From positions 1,426,001-1,490,000 of the forward strand of contig NZ_CP133597.1 of assembly GCF_031200575.1 (NCBI RefSeq): a stretch of 64,000 bases of DNA. The letters are read 5' to 3'. The DNA is from Ferroplasma sp. (GTDB taxonomy: Archaea > Thermoplasmatota > Thermoplasmata > Thermoplasmatales > Thermoplasmataceae). The notes beneath the pieces were generated by a model. It did not search any database and was not told the origin of the DNA. It worked only from the letters and a program-made list of their open reading frames with translations. How positions within the stretch are numbered: the stretch's first letter is position 1; each line of letters starts with the position of its first letter. Position numbers and translations under genes: made by a program. This document shows positions 45,765 through 56,200 of this stretch, in pieces.

Positions 45765-46883
45765 ATGAATAACCCTGTTATGGTTCAGATATGCCATGGA
45801 AAAATTTACCCTCCGTATATTTCAGCATATGCCCTCAGGGCAAACAATCTTTTAAAAGGTTATAACACAACCATCGTATCCACAGGGGGAATGATAATAA
45901 AGGATAATATTAAAGATAACGTAAAAGAGTACAGGTCAATACTCACCACCCTTTATGCAATTGTAAAGGGCAACAGGTATCTTGAAATCGCTTTATCCAG
46001 AGGCCAGTTTGTCAGGGGAAGGTACATAGAATCTGTAAAATCAATAATATCTAAATCGGATATAGTTGTACTGGAAGGCCCATGGCAGTATTCGCTCTTT
46101 AAGGATTCCCTAAAAGGAAAATTTATAGTATACGATGCCCATAATGCAGAGTCTCTCCTAAGAAAAAATAACAAATATTACGAATATACACTAAACCTTG
46201 AAAAAGACATTGTAAATTCTTCTGATTTAATTCTAACAGTATCCCCAAGGGATATGGATTACTTTACTAAAACCTTCAATGCAAAAAACATCTATCTTGC
46301 AACACATATACTGGGAAACAGGGTGTTTCAATGGAATGGAGAAAATTCAAGGAACATTGTCTTTATAGGTTCTATCTACGGCCCAAACATAGAGGCTGTT
46401 AATTTTATACTGTCCATAGCCAGGGAGCTTTCTGAATTCCAGTTCAGCATAATTGGAAACGTAAACCTGCACAGATTTCCCCATGTCCCTGGCAATGTAA
46501 AATTCCATGGAATGATTGATGAGGCTGAAAAGAATAAAATCCTGTCGTCCAGCTTTCTGGCCCTGAATCCAGTATTTGAGGGTGGAGGTAGAAATGTAAA
46601 AATGGTAGACTACATAATGCATGGCATACCTATTATTACAACAGAAATAGGGGCCAGGGGATTTTCTGAATATAACATAAAGGATGCATTTATTATTGAT
46701 GGCGGTAAAAATTACGTTTCGATTATTAAGCAAATTGCTTCAAACAGGGAAGCTCTGAAATCAATGTCCAGGTCCGTTGAAGAACTGAGGTCCGAAATGC
46801 TGGAAAAAGAGGGTGATGGAGATGCTTCTGGAATAATTATGGGGGAGTACAGCAAATGGAAGGCTTTAAAAGAGAAAATATAA
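45765..46883 (+). CDS. Glycosyltransferase, family 4-like (GT-B fold)
   Basis: A 372-aa retaining-type glycosyltransferase. The N-terminal domain has IVVLEGPWQYSLFKD and YDAHNAESLLRKN. The C-terminal nucleotide-sugar domain starts at NIVFIGSIYGPNIEAVNFIL and includes FHGMIDEAEKNKIL and the donor site NPVFEGGGRNVKMVDYIMHG with following Ile-Pro-Ile-Ile-Thr-Thr. There is no signal or membrane helix, so it acts in the cytosol or at the inner face. A role in surface glycan or glycolipid synthesis is likely but the sugar is unknown. The gene is followed closely by cysS on the same strand. Confidence 0.82.
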   Translation: MNNPVMVQICHGKIYPPYISAYALRANNLLKGYNTTIVSTGGMIIKDNIKDNVKEYRSILTTLYAIVKGNRYLEIALSRGQFVRGRYIESVKSIISKSDIVVLEGPWQYSLFKDSLKGKFIVYDAHNAESLLRKNNKYYEYTLNLEKDIVNSSDLILTVSPRDMDYFTKTFNAKNIYLATHILGNRVFQWNGENSRNIVFIGSIYGPNIEAVNFILSIARELSEFQFSIIGNVNLHRFPHVPGNVKFHGMIDEAEKNKILSSSFLALNPVFEGGGRNVKMVDYIMHGIPIITTEIGARGFSEYNIKDAFIIDGGKNYVSIIKQIASNREALKSMSRSVEELRSEMLEKEGDGDASGIIMGEYSKWKALKEKI

Positions 46884-46941
46884 AGCCTCGTGAAACATGA
46901 ATAAATTCTCGCTAGATTAAATTTATTTATTATACAATGAT

Positions 46942-48321
46942 ATGACCTGGATGATAATTCACAATACATTTGGTGGGGAGGATCAGGAATTCGTTCCAGA
47001 ACATCCGGGAAGGGTACATATGTTTGTATGCGGGCCGACAGTGTATGATGATTCGCATATAGGCCATGCAAGAACCAACATATTCTTTGATGTCATGGTT
47101 AAATACCTCAGGGCCAGAGGGTATTCTGTATTTTATCTTCAGAATATTACAGATATTGATGACAAAATTATCAAAAGGGCAAATGAGGAGGGAAAGAAAT
47201 ACAGCGACATATCAGATTATTATTTCAGGAAGTACCTATCTGTAATGAAGTCCCTGCGAATAGACAGCATAAATTATTATGCAAGGGCAAGCCTCTACAT
47301 AGATGAAATAATAGGCCAGATTAAAAGGATTATGGAGGCAGGATATGCCTACGAAACTGCCGATGGTGTCTATTTCAAAGTAAGAAAATTCAGTGACTAT
47401 GGAAAACTATCAGGCCAGAATATGGATGAGATAAGGGCAAATGCCAGGGGCACAATTAATGAGGAAAAGGAATATCCTGAGGATTTCGCCCTGTGGAAAA
47501 AGATGAAGCCGGGAGAGCCTTACTGGGAATCTCCATGGGGAAGGGGAAGGCCTGGATGGCACATAGAGGACACGGCAATCACTGAGGCGTATTTCGGAAC
47601 AAAATATGATATCCATGGTGGCGGCAGTGACCTTATATTCCCGCATCATGAGGCTGAAATTGCACAGATGAGATCCATCAGCGGTGAGAAGTATCTGGCA
47701 CACTACTGGATACATACGGGAATGGTAAACATAAACAGTGAAAAAATGTCAAAATCCCTGAAAAATTTCATAAAAACCGCAGATGTTCTTGAGAGATACA
47801 GGCCAGAGGTTCTCAGACTCGCCATGGTGAACTCAAACTACAATACGGTAATAGACTACTCAGAGCAGCTCATGGAAGAATCCAGGAATTCAGTAGAAAA
47901 AATAAATATACTGTACAGGAAACTCAAGGATATAGGAAAAACATCTGGAGTTTATGAGGTCAAGAGCAAGGAAATAATTCACAAACTGAATGAAATTATG
48001 GATAGGAATTTCGATACACGTTCCCTTATCAGGGAGCTTCTTTCATTTGTTTCCGATCTCAATAAAAATCTGGATAATATGGGCAGTGAATCAGCTGTAG
48101 AGGCCACAAATGTTCTTGAATACGTGGATTCATTCCTTTGCATTCTGTACAGCTCAAACACGGATGCTGATAAAATAATCAAAATGGCACTGGACGTGAG
48201 AAATATTGCAAGAAAGGAAAAAAACTACCAGATCTCGGATTATATAAGGCAAAAGCTTCAGGAAAATAATATCTATATCGAGGATAATGGTGACAAAACT
48301 ACCTATTGGTCACGTTCCTGA
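46942..48321 (+). CDS. cysS: Cysteinyl-tRNA synthetase
   Basis: A class I synthetase of 459 aa. MFVCGPTVYDDSHIGHARTN contains the zinc Cys and the HIGH motif. GWHIEDTAI and IHGGGSDLIFPHHEAEIAQ supply the zinc and cysteine site, and NSEKMSKSLKNF is the KMSKS loop. The DALR-type anticodon-binding tail is complete. Its presence means this archaeon charges tRNA-Cys directly rather than by the SepRS/SepCysS route. Confidence 0.96.
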   Translation: MTWMIIHNTFGGEDQEFVPEHPGRVHMFVCGPTVYDDSHIGHARTNIFFDVMVKYLRARGYSVFYLQNITDIDDKIIKRANEEGKKYSDISDYYFRKYLSVMKSLRIDSINYYARASLYIDEIIGQIKRIMEAGYAYETADGVYFKVRKFSDYGKLSGQNMDEIRANARGTINEEKEYPEDFALWKKMKPGEPYWESPWGRGRPGWHIEDTAITEAYFGTKYDIHGGGSDLIFPHHEAEIAQMRSISGEKYLAHYWIHTGMVNINSEKMSKSLKNFIKTADVLERYRPEVLRLAMVNSNYNTVIDYSEQLMEESRNSVEKINILYRKLKDIGKTSGVYEVKSKEIIHKLNEIMDRNFDTRSLIRELLSFVSDLNKNLDNMGSESAVEATNVLEYVDSFLCILYSSNTDADKIIKMALDVRNIARKEKNYQISDYIRQKLQENNIYIEDNGDKTTYWSRS

Positions 48322-48392
48322 GTGCATTGAACTTTAAATTATCTTATATTCGCAGTTCATAAAGGATTAATATATATTATTTATTCCATGTT

Positions 48393-48944
48393 ATGGATCA
48401 GAACAGATCATGCATCCTGGTTGTTGATATGATCAATGACTTTGTTACAGGAAAATTCGGGAATGCCATAGCCGTGGCGGCAGTAAAAAATGCAGAAACC
48501 CTGTTAAATGGCCTGAAGGGAAAAATACCGGTGATATTCGCAAGAGATGACCACATTAAAAATGACCCTGAATTCAGGGTATGGGGCGAACATGCACTGC
48601 ACGGGACATGGGGTTCTGAAATTGTGCAGGAGCTGGGAGGGATCCCGGACTATACAGTAACTAAAAGGCATTTTAATGCATTTTATGATACGGACCTTGA
48701 TTCACTCCTGAGGGCCCTCGAAATTCAGAAAATATATATATTCGGCATTTCAACCGATATCTGCGTTGAGCATACCTGTGCCGGTGCATTTTACAGATAT
48801 TATGATGTGGAGGTTGTTTCAGATTTATGCGCGTGCATAGACAGCTCCAGGCAGGTCTCTTCCCTGAACAACATTAAAATAAATTATGGATATAAGGCTA
48901 TAAATTCACAGAACCTGAAAGAAGAGGTACTTAAAAATGAATAA
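48393..48944 (+). CDS. pncA: Nicotinamidase / isochorismatase-family hydrolase
   Basis: It hydrolyses nicotinamide to nicotinate. ILVVDMINDFVTGKFG holds the catalytic Asp, VIFARDDHIKNDPEF the metal-binding region, and IFGISTDICVEHTCAGAFY the nucleophilic Cys in the family cis-peptide loop. Length 183 aa is normal for archaeal PncA. It overlaps the nicotinate phosphoribosyltransferase gene by eight bases, which makes the nicotinamidase assignment much stronger than the domain alone. Confidence 0.85.
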   Translation: MDQNRSCILVVDMINDFVTGKFGNAIAVAAVKNAETLLNGLKGKIPVIFARDDHIKNDPEFRVWGEHALHGTWGSEIVQELGGIPDYTVTKRHFNAFYDTDLDSLLRALEIQKIYIFGISTDICVEHTCAGAFYRYYDVEVVSDLCACIDSSRQVSSLNNIKINYGYKAINSQNLKEEVLKNE

Positions 48945-50091
48945 ATTCGTAATGGCTAACGATTCTGACATAATGAGCGGGGAGGTTACCGATGTATATT
49001 TTGAGAAAACAAAGGAATACCTTGAACTGATGCATTCAAACCCAACTGTTACCATGGAGGTTACAACACAGTCATCTGTGTATAATTTTATTAACTTCAC
49101 CGGTCTGAATGACGTCATTTCCCTACTGAAGTCAAGGGGTGTAAGGGTGGATGCAATACCTGAGGGCACCGTAATTCAACCCAGGGATGTAAATGGCATA
49201 CCTGTGCCCTTCGTCAGGATCCAGGGAAGGTACCTTGACTTTGCCGAGCTTGAGACGCCACTTCTGGGATTCCTCTGCCAGGCTTCCGGCATTTCCTCAT
49301 ACTCTTCATTGATAAAAAAAGCCCTTGGGAATATACCATTCATATCATTCGGAATAAGGAGAATGCATCCTGCAATATCCGCCATGATTGACAGGTCCTC
49401 CTACATTGGAGGTGCATCAGGGGTTTCAGGTGTATTCAGCTCGAAGGTGCTTGGAATCAGGCCATCGGGCACAATGCCACATGCACTGTCGCTCATACTG
49501 GGAGACCATGATGCATGGAAGGTGCAGTATGAAAACTCTGATTTCAGGGTATTCCTGATTGATACGTACATGGATGAGAAGTTTGCTGCCATAAAGGCTG
49601 CAGAGGAGTTCCCTGATATAGATTATATCAGGCTTGATACCCCATCCTCACGTAGGGGCAATTTCCCAAACCTTATCAGGGAAATAAGATGGGAGCTTGA
49701 CATCAGAAACCATAGAAATGTGAAAATAATGGTATCAGGTGGCATAAAGCTGGAGGACATACCTGAATTAATCGATGCAGGTGTTGAATCATTCGGCATA
49801 GGAACATCAATATCATCTGCAAAGCCTGTTGATTTCGGGATGGATATTGTAAACATAGATGGCAGGGATATAACCAAGCGGGGAAAGTTTTCAGGAATAA
49901 AAAATGTATTCAGGTGCCGGGAATGCCATGAGGTGATGGTCCAGGCATCATCTGATGCTCCAAAGTGCTCCTGTGGAAATATCATGGAAAATCTCCTTGT
50001 CAACTATATGGAAAATGGAAAGGCAATTGTTAATGAAGACCTGGGCACAATCCGGAAGAGGTCGCTTGAGGAAATAAATAATATTGTGTAA
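48937..50091 (+). CDS. pncB: Nicotinate phosphoribosyltransferase
   Basis: It converts nicotinate and PRPP to nicotinate mononucleotide. The N-terminal part (YLELMHSNPTVTMEVTTQSS) and the barrel segments RRMHPAISAMIDRSSYIGGA with the conserved His, then KIMVSGGIKLEDIPELIDAG and GIGTSISSAKPVDF, fit the archaeal NAPRTase branch. The end carries a zinc ribbon (CRECHEV...CSCGN). At 384 aa it matches the short archaeal form. It lies in an operon with nicotinamidase; together with nadE at 7.2 kb most of the salvage route to NAD is covered. Confidence 0.9.
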   Translation: MNKFVMANDSDIMSGEVTDVYFEKTKEYLELMHSNPTVTMEVTTQSSVYNFINFTGLNDVISLLKSRGVRVDAIPEGTVIQPRDVNGIPVPFVRIQGRYLDFAELETPLLGFLCQASGISSYSSLIKKALGNIPFISFGIRRMHPAISAMIDRSSYIGGASGVSGVFSSKVLGIRPSGTMPHALSLILGDHDAWKVQYENSDFRVFLIDTYMDEKFAAIKAAEEFPDIDYIRLDTPSSRRGNFPNLIREIRWELDIRNHRNVKIMVSGGIKLEDIPELIDAGVESFGIGTSISSAKPVDFGMDIVNIDGRDITKRGKFSGIKNVFRCRECHEVMVQASSDAPKCSCGNIMENLLVNYMENGKAIVNEDLGTIRKRSLEEINNIV

Positions 50092-51603
50092 TCAGAGGGA
50101 GAAATCCCCGAGATTATCCAGATTTTTCCTGTATTTTGTATACATTACAGCAACTGTAATTGCTATGACAACCACCCAGACAAGGGAACCGTAGACGCCG
50201 TATATATATGGGGCGCTGAGGTCAAAATAAACAGCTGCAATTATTGCCCCTACAAGAGTGATGCTGGATATTCCCGGTATGATTATATGCCTGAATACAT
50301 GTGTTTTCATGCCCCTTTTTTTCAGATACATATGAAGTGATGTGTTTGTCAGTATATGGACAATATATGATATGGGCGATTCCAGCACCAGGAGAAATAC
50401 AGAGGAATACAGAAGGGCATCTATAATTTTTCCGGGATACAGCAGTTCAAAGGATATGCCCGTGGTGAGTACAATTGCAATGGAGACAGCTGTAATGAAA
50501 ATAATTGCATAAACTGGAACCCCTTTTAAATTGGTCCTTGACAGCTTTTCAGGTATTACACCTTCCCTTGACAGTGAGAAAATAACACGTGAAGCATTTG
50601 TTCCCAGGGAAACAGTTGCAGTGAAAAATGAGTTTATTACTATAATGAGAAGAACGACAAACGGTATTACGCCGAGCCCGGCGAATCCGTCCTTATAAAT
50701 TGAAAGAACAGGGTAGGCACCGATGCCCGACCCGGTACCGAAACTGGACATATTTACATATCCCCATGATATGACCTCGGCATATGATGCCAGTATTATG
50801 GTTATTCCCAGTATTAAAATGCTGGCAATTATGGACCTGGGAACGTTTTTTTTAGGGTTCTTGGTTTCCTCAGCAATTGGTATTGAGCCCCCAACGCCAA
50901 CGAAGGACCCTATTGCATAAACCATCATGGCTACTAGAATGAAAAAATTTCCGCCCACAGGTATTGCAGTGAAGGGCTTAATTGATAAAGAAGCATGGTT
51001 CACACCTATAAGATAAATTGATGATGAAATGAAAAATATTACCTCAATGAGTATCGCATATGAGACATATTTCAGGGAAGGCTTTATGCCCTTATAAATC
51101 AGGATGCTTACAAATAAAATGAATGCAACGGTAACAGGAATCCACAAAATATTCACGTATGGCACGGTAATTCCGATACTGGGCAGAATTGCATAGGCAA
51201 ATCCAATGAATCCAAGGATGCCGAAACCGGTAAAGCTCAGAATCTGGTAACTTATATACGAAAGGGCAGTTGTAAGCCCTGCCCCGCGTCCCAGGCCATT
51301 GGCCACAAATGTATAGTATCCGCCGGAACTGGAAAGGTATTTTGAGAATTCATATGATGAATAGCTCATCATGGAATAAACAATAAGAGCCATCAACAGT
51401 ATAAGTGGAATAGAAAAAGCACCGTCAGGATATTTTGAAAATGTAAATGTCAACAGGGCTGCCGTGCCGGCAACATAGAGGACGATCGTCCCTCCAGGTG
51501 CATTCAGGCCAATTGCCTGTGACACTGCATGTCTCAATGATAACTGATTATAACCAAGGTGTTTATATTCCTTTTCAGGACGAAAAGCCTCCTCTTCTAT
51601 CAC
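50092..51603 (-). CDS. APC-superfamily amino acid permease
   Basis: A 503-aa protein with 12 predicted helices. LSLRHAVSQAIGLNAPGGTI is the Gly-containing first helix, and VGVGGSIPIAEETKNPKKNV is the conserved loop after helix 6. It is unrelated in detail to the permease at 40.2 kb apart from the superfamily fold. The stop directly abuts the convergent nicotinate phosphoribosyltransferase stop. The substrate is unknown. Confidence 0.87.
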   Translation of the reverse strand: MIEEEAFRPEKEYKHLGYNQLSLRHAVSQAIGLNAPGGTIVLYVAGTAALLTFTFSKYPDGAFSIPLILLMALIVYSMMSYSSYEFSKYLSSSGGYYTFVANGLGRGAGLTTALSYISYQILSFTGFGILGFIGFAYAILPSIGITVPYVNILWIPVTVAFILFVSILIYKGIKPSLKYVSYAILIEVIFFISSSIYLIGVNHASLSIKPFTAIPVGGNFFILVAMMVYAIGSFVGVGGSIPIAEETKNPKKNVPRSIIASILILGITIILASYAEVISWGYVNMSSFGTGSGIGAYPVLSIYKDGFAGLGVIPFVVLLIIVINSFFTATVSLGTNASRVIFSLSREGVIPEKLSRTNLKGVPVYAIIFITAVSIAIVLTTGISFELLYPGKIIDALLYSSVFLLVLESPISYIVHILTNTSLHMYLKKRGMKTHVFRHIIIPGISSITLVGAIIAAVYFDLSAPYIYGVYGSLVWVVVIAITVAVMYTKYRKNLDNLGDFSL

Positions 51604-51784
51604 GTAACACTTAATAGCTGGATTATATTTTAATTTTTGTCACCATTCGTTTTTTCGTGGCGTTCGAATTTCGAATTATATGATAAATATATATTTTCTG
51701 GAAACATGCTGCACCCATTCCATATGGTCTGACTCAATTAATGTGAATAATAAAAGGTTAAAAACCCTGCATGTATACATTTTC

Positions 51785-53059
51785 ATGAAAATTGCCAACA
51801 TGGATGAGATAGGAACCACAGAAAAAAGGCGGTATATCCTTGGAATAATGGAGGATGTAATGAATGAGCTTACACCAGAGAAAGCTATTAAAAATAATTT
51901 CCATGCTGACATTGCAAAATATGATAAAGTATTCGTAATAGGATTCGGAAAAGCCGCTTACAACATGTACGCTGGCATACGGGATTATATTATAAAAAAA
52001 CTCTGCTATGCTGGAATAATAATTCCTGAGGACGAAAATCCGCCGGCCCAGTTTCCGGAGCTGGAAATACTGAGAGGTACACATCCCTATGTAAGCCAGC
52101 TTACTGTGGATTCCTCAGAGAAGCTTCTCTCAGGAGTCAGGAATGCCTCGCAGGATGATCTCATAATAGTGCTCATATCAGGGGGTGGATCGTCACTTTT
52201 CGAAATACCTGAATCGGGAATAAGCATAAATGAAATAATGGAGGTATCAAGGGAAATCATGGATAATGACGGGGATATATACACCCTGAACAGGATAAGG
52301 TCCATGCTATCCTCGGTGAAGGGCGGTAAGCTGGCAAAAATACTGTATCCTGCATCTGTTGTATCCTATATCATATCAGATGTTATATACGATGATATGG
52401 GCATCATAGCATCTGGGCCACTGGTGAGGCCGGAACCGGTGGAAGACATCTCAAAACTGATTGACAGATATGTAACCAATAAAAATCTTGTATCACTCCT
52501 GAAAGGGAGTGATGTTTCCGGCAGCCTGGATGATAAATATTATTCCTCAATAGAAAACCATATTATTCTGCGCAATAATGATTTTGTAAATGCAATTTTC
52601 TCACGGATAGGGGAAGAAAAGGTTAACCTGGGAAGCAACATCAACGGCGATGTGAAACCCGTGTCACAGAATATTATATCCCTCTTGAGGAATATATACA
52701 GCCTAAAGGGCAGGGGCTTCTGGTTTGTCTTCGGCGGCGAAACAACTGTAAATGTCCGGGGAAATGGTTCCGGCGGAAGAAACCAGGAACTTGTCCTCAG
52801 ATTGCTTGAGGCCATGAAAACAGGTGAAGAATGCACATTCTGCTCCATGGGCACGGACGGCATCGATGGAAAGAGCACGGCCGCCGGAGGCATAGTGGAC
52901 CAGGAAACTAGGATTCCTGAACTTGAGAGATACCTGCAGAACAACGACAGCAATTCTGCACTCTCTCTATGCCACGGAACTATAATAACAGGCCGCACGG
53001 GAAACAATGTTTCAGATATAATGGCAGGTTATTATTCAGGCATAAATGGCAATTTTTAA
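51785..53059 (+). CDS. Glycerate 2-kinase (MOFRL family)
   Basis: It phosphorylates glycerate to 2-phosphoglycerate, the final specific step of the non-phosphorylative Entner-Doudoroff pathway used by Thermoplasmatales. The N-terminal half has KVFVIGFGKAAYNMY and IIVLISGGGSSLFEIPE, and the C-terminal MOFRL domain has VFGGETTVNVRGNGSGGRNQ and FCSMGTDGIDGKSTAAGGIV. The start is ATG 51785 (or 51800); the 35 residues upstream in the same frame are Cys/His/Trp-rich and unlike family N-termini. Length from 51785 is 424 aa. The molybdenum hydroxylase at 58.6-61.9 kb could supply glycerate from glyceraldehyde. Confidence 0.88.
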   Translation: MKIANMDEIGTTEKRRYILGIMEDVMNELTPEKAIKNNFHADIAKYDKVFVIGFGKAAYNMYAGIRDYIIKKLCYAGIIIPEDENPPAQFPELEILRGTHPYVSQLTVDSSEKLLSGVRNASQDDLIIVLISGGGSSLFEIPESGISINEIMEVSREIMDNDGDIYTLNRIRSMLSSVKGGKLAKILYPASVVSYIISDVIYDDMGIIASGPLVRPEPVEDISKLIDRYVTNKNLVSLLKGSDVSGSLDDKYYSSIENHIILRNNDFVNAIFSRIGEEKVNLGSNINGDVKPVSQNIISLLRNIYSLKGRGFWFVFGGETTVNVRGNGSGGRNQELVLRLLEAMKTGEECTFCSMGTDGIDGKSTAAGGIVDQETRIPELERYLQNNDSNSALSLCHGTIITGRTGNNVSDIMAGYYSGINGNF

Positions 53060-53088
53060 ATATTGGCTGTAATTATGGAGTGATTGGC

Positions 53089-53250
53089 ATGGAAGAATTG
53101 CTTTGTAATATAGAATTTGAAAAGGATGAAAAGGGTTACAGTGCTAGGCTGAGGACCGACATGGGAGGTCTCAGGGAATACAGTGGACTCACCCTGGAAG
53201 AGGTAATAAATGAGGTTATACTTGAACTTCAGGAGGAGTTCTCACCATAA
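53089..53250 (+). CDS. Small conserved-looking protein, 53 aa
   Basis: The sequence begins MEELLCNIEFEKDEKGYSAR and continues with a helix ELTLEEVINEVILELQEEF-like end, a compact beta-alpha design seen in small archaeal proteins of unknown role. ATG 53089 is preferred; the longer frame runs back into the kinase gene. It lies 29 bases downstream of glycerate kinase on the same strand and probably shares its transcript. Function unknown. Confidence 0.5.
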   Translation: MEELLCNIEFEKDEKGYSARLRTDMGGLREYSGLTLEEVINEVILELQEEFSP

Positions 53251-53270
53251 ATTCCTTTTAAGATTGATTT

Positions 53271-56200
53271 TTAGCTTGAAAGAATGTATCCCGCGCTGTT
53301 AAATTCTGTTTTTGCCATGTCCCTGTAGCTGGAATCACCTGTTATCTTCTTGATGGTAAGGTATTTCCCGCTCTTCTTTACTGATACCGCCATTTTTACG
53401 GCACCGTTGGTAAAGTACAGGTAATTGCTGGTTGAATGGTATTTAGACCTGATATACCCTGCAAATATCAATGCAATGATATCCCTGGGCGGTATGATCC
53501 GTGAGACATTTCCCATATGGCTTTCCATCTTCATTCCGTATGGGATATATATTATCCTGCTCTCCGATGGCACAAGAGCTTCCCTTATTACCTTCTCCCT
53601 TGAAAGCTTCCTGACGCAGAGGTTATACTCGGCGTAGTCCTGCTGGCCTGTAAGCTCTGTATATACAGAAATATCAAAAAATCCTATTCTTGTTATAAGC
53701 TCCCTTAAGAGAATTTCTATTGCCTCAAGCTTGCTGTATTCATCATTTATTGTTATATAACGCCTTCCCTTATCCTTGGCAATCGCATTCATTTTGTAAA
53801 GGGATTTTATGGACTCCTTGATGAGAAGGGAATTCATTTTCATGGATTTTATAAGTTCATTTTCTGACATGCTTTTAGATATCAGGAATTTATATACTTC
53901 TTCCTCGGCTTCTGTGAGGTCACGCCTTTTTATTGCCCTGTAAAGTGCAATGACGTTCCTGGTTCCCAGTGCGGGTACATTGAATGGCCCGTCAAAATTA
54001 TAGATAAGCATGGAATTATAGTAGTTTGTCAGCTCCAGGCTCCTGATTCCCGTATAGTATGCCTCCATATCACTCCTTATCCCAAGGAATATCCTGCTAA
54101 GTGCATTGTAATTCATGGTGGTCTTGCATGAGTTGTAACGGTATACCGCCATGGAAAGGAGATTATCCGTGTTTGCAGCTATAACATCGAAATTGCCTAT
54201 ATAGATTACATTGTCTGATCTTCTGTAGCCCCTTGCCTCCCCCTCCCTCAGCAGATCGAGATTAGGGCTGTTTATAATTATGGAATCAGCACCTATTCTA
54301 TTTGAAACAGATTCAAGTGTCTCCAGGAACTCAGTGATCTTCCCTGTTTCAAAATCTAAATTTTCGATCCATATTCCTGGAGATTTTTCCTGCATGTAGA
54401 ACATTGATTCCTCGGTTCCCTCAAAAATGAAGCGTGCATTGAAGTCGTCATTCCTTACGTACCTGCCGAGGTATATGGACACCGGGTCGTTTTTCATGAC
54501 TATAAGCGATCCACGTTCGGGATTTGTTTCCACACTGCCGTAATAGATTTCGTTCCTGTAATAGTAGGGTGGAAATCTGGAATAATCAATGCGGGCAGGG
54601 TTGAACCAGAAAAATCTGGAAAGCTCCCTGGATGTCACGGGGCCGTACTTTTCAATAATTTTACCGGTGTCAACATCCTTTTCAGGTCTGTAAATTTCCC
54701 ACGCGCCTGATTTTGCAGGGATTACCATTATGCGGAACTCCAGATTTTTTATTACGCTCTTTATAATTTTTCCATCCATGCCGGTCATTTCTATTATCTT
54801 ATCATCGGTGTCTATTCCACGCCCTATCAATGCCAGCACCTGATCCTCTATCTCACTGCTTTTTTCCTCCCTGAGGCTGTAAAGTACGTCCATGAGCCAT
54901 CTGGATATGTAAACATACCTGTTTTTTATAGCCCTGGCATAGTAAATATCACCTGATGCCAGCAGCCTTTCAACCTCTTCCCTCCTGTAATTTTTAACCC
55001 TGACACGTATATCGAAGAGGTCAAAGGCAAATCCATATTTGCTGAAATAATCCTCAACGCCAGGAACGGTGGATGTGAAGTTTAATATTCTCTTTCTGGA
55101 AATGTCCTCATCGGTGCTGTTCACAATGGCATCGAAATCTGATTTCATCATGTACTGCTTCATGAATATTGGTGTAATGTAATCATATATTACACTACCC
55201 TTTTTTACCATGGCATTCAGGGCTTCTTCCAGCCTTTCACTGTTTACTGGTAGCCTGATCAGCAGCTCGTCCATGGAGAGTGGACCGTATGAGGAAAGTA
55301 TCCTTGTAACTGCGGTATCCATGGCATCCCCGGGTATCTCCGGAATGGTTTCATTCTTTATATAGTACTGCCTGTCACCGTGTACTTCCTTTCTAATCAT
55401 GTATGCGGACTCCAGCTTAATCAGGCTATCCCTGATTTCCTGTTCACTGAAGCCTGACTTCTTTATTTCACTGAACTTCGTGTCATTTAGTGAATTATAA
55501 ATCTCCATGTCCCGTTCGGTCAGCTGGACATCCCTTTTAAACAGGCTGTATACAACAGGGTAATATTCTGAATATACCCACTGGTCAGATCGTATAAAGC
55601 AGTAATTGATGGTGCCGGATTTTATTAATTCCTCAGTTATATCCTCAATATCAGTATCACTGTACTCAATTGGTGAATTATACTTTTTCTTGAATGGATC
55701 GATGTAAAGGAAATGCCTTGCAAATTCCATATAGCTTTCCCTGTCAGTTACAGCCGGTATTTTATTTTTGAAGTAATTTTCAACCAGCTTGGAATCTTTT
55801 ATTAGAAAATCAATGCCCTCTGTCCCGTAGATTTTATCCAGCAATTTGCTCCTTAAATCCTTGAGCAATTTTGAACGGTCCTCCATGAGAACTATGTCTG
55901 ATACTCCGGAAAGTATGAGGTTATATGAGAATGGGCTTGTTTCTGTGGAATAATCACGCACTGTAAACTTCTTTTTTGATATTATGTCATCCACATACCA
56001 TGATGCACGTTCAACGTCCATGACATCATACTTTACCTCGTTGAAGGCTTCCTTTATTACCGGAAAATTATTCATTGCCTCAAGGGTTCTCAGCAGGCGG
56101 TCGCTGCGCAGCTGCTGCCTTGCCACAGATATATCGGTCTGCTTGTACTTCCTCAGAACCATCAGGGATCTTGTGGCGCAGTACCTGAAACGCTGCTTGA

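Noticed and set aside
51680-51784. Longer N-terminus of glycerate kinase
   Set aside because: The extra 35 residues are Cys/His/Trp-rich, unlike kinase N-termini, and in-frame ATGs follow at 51785 and 51800.
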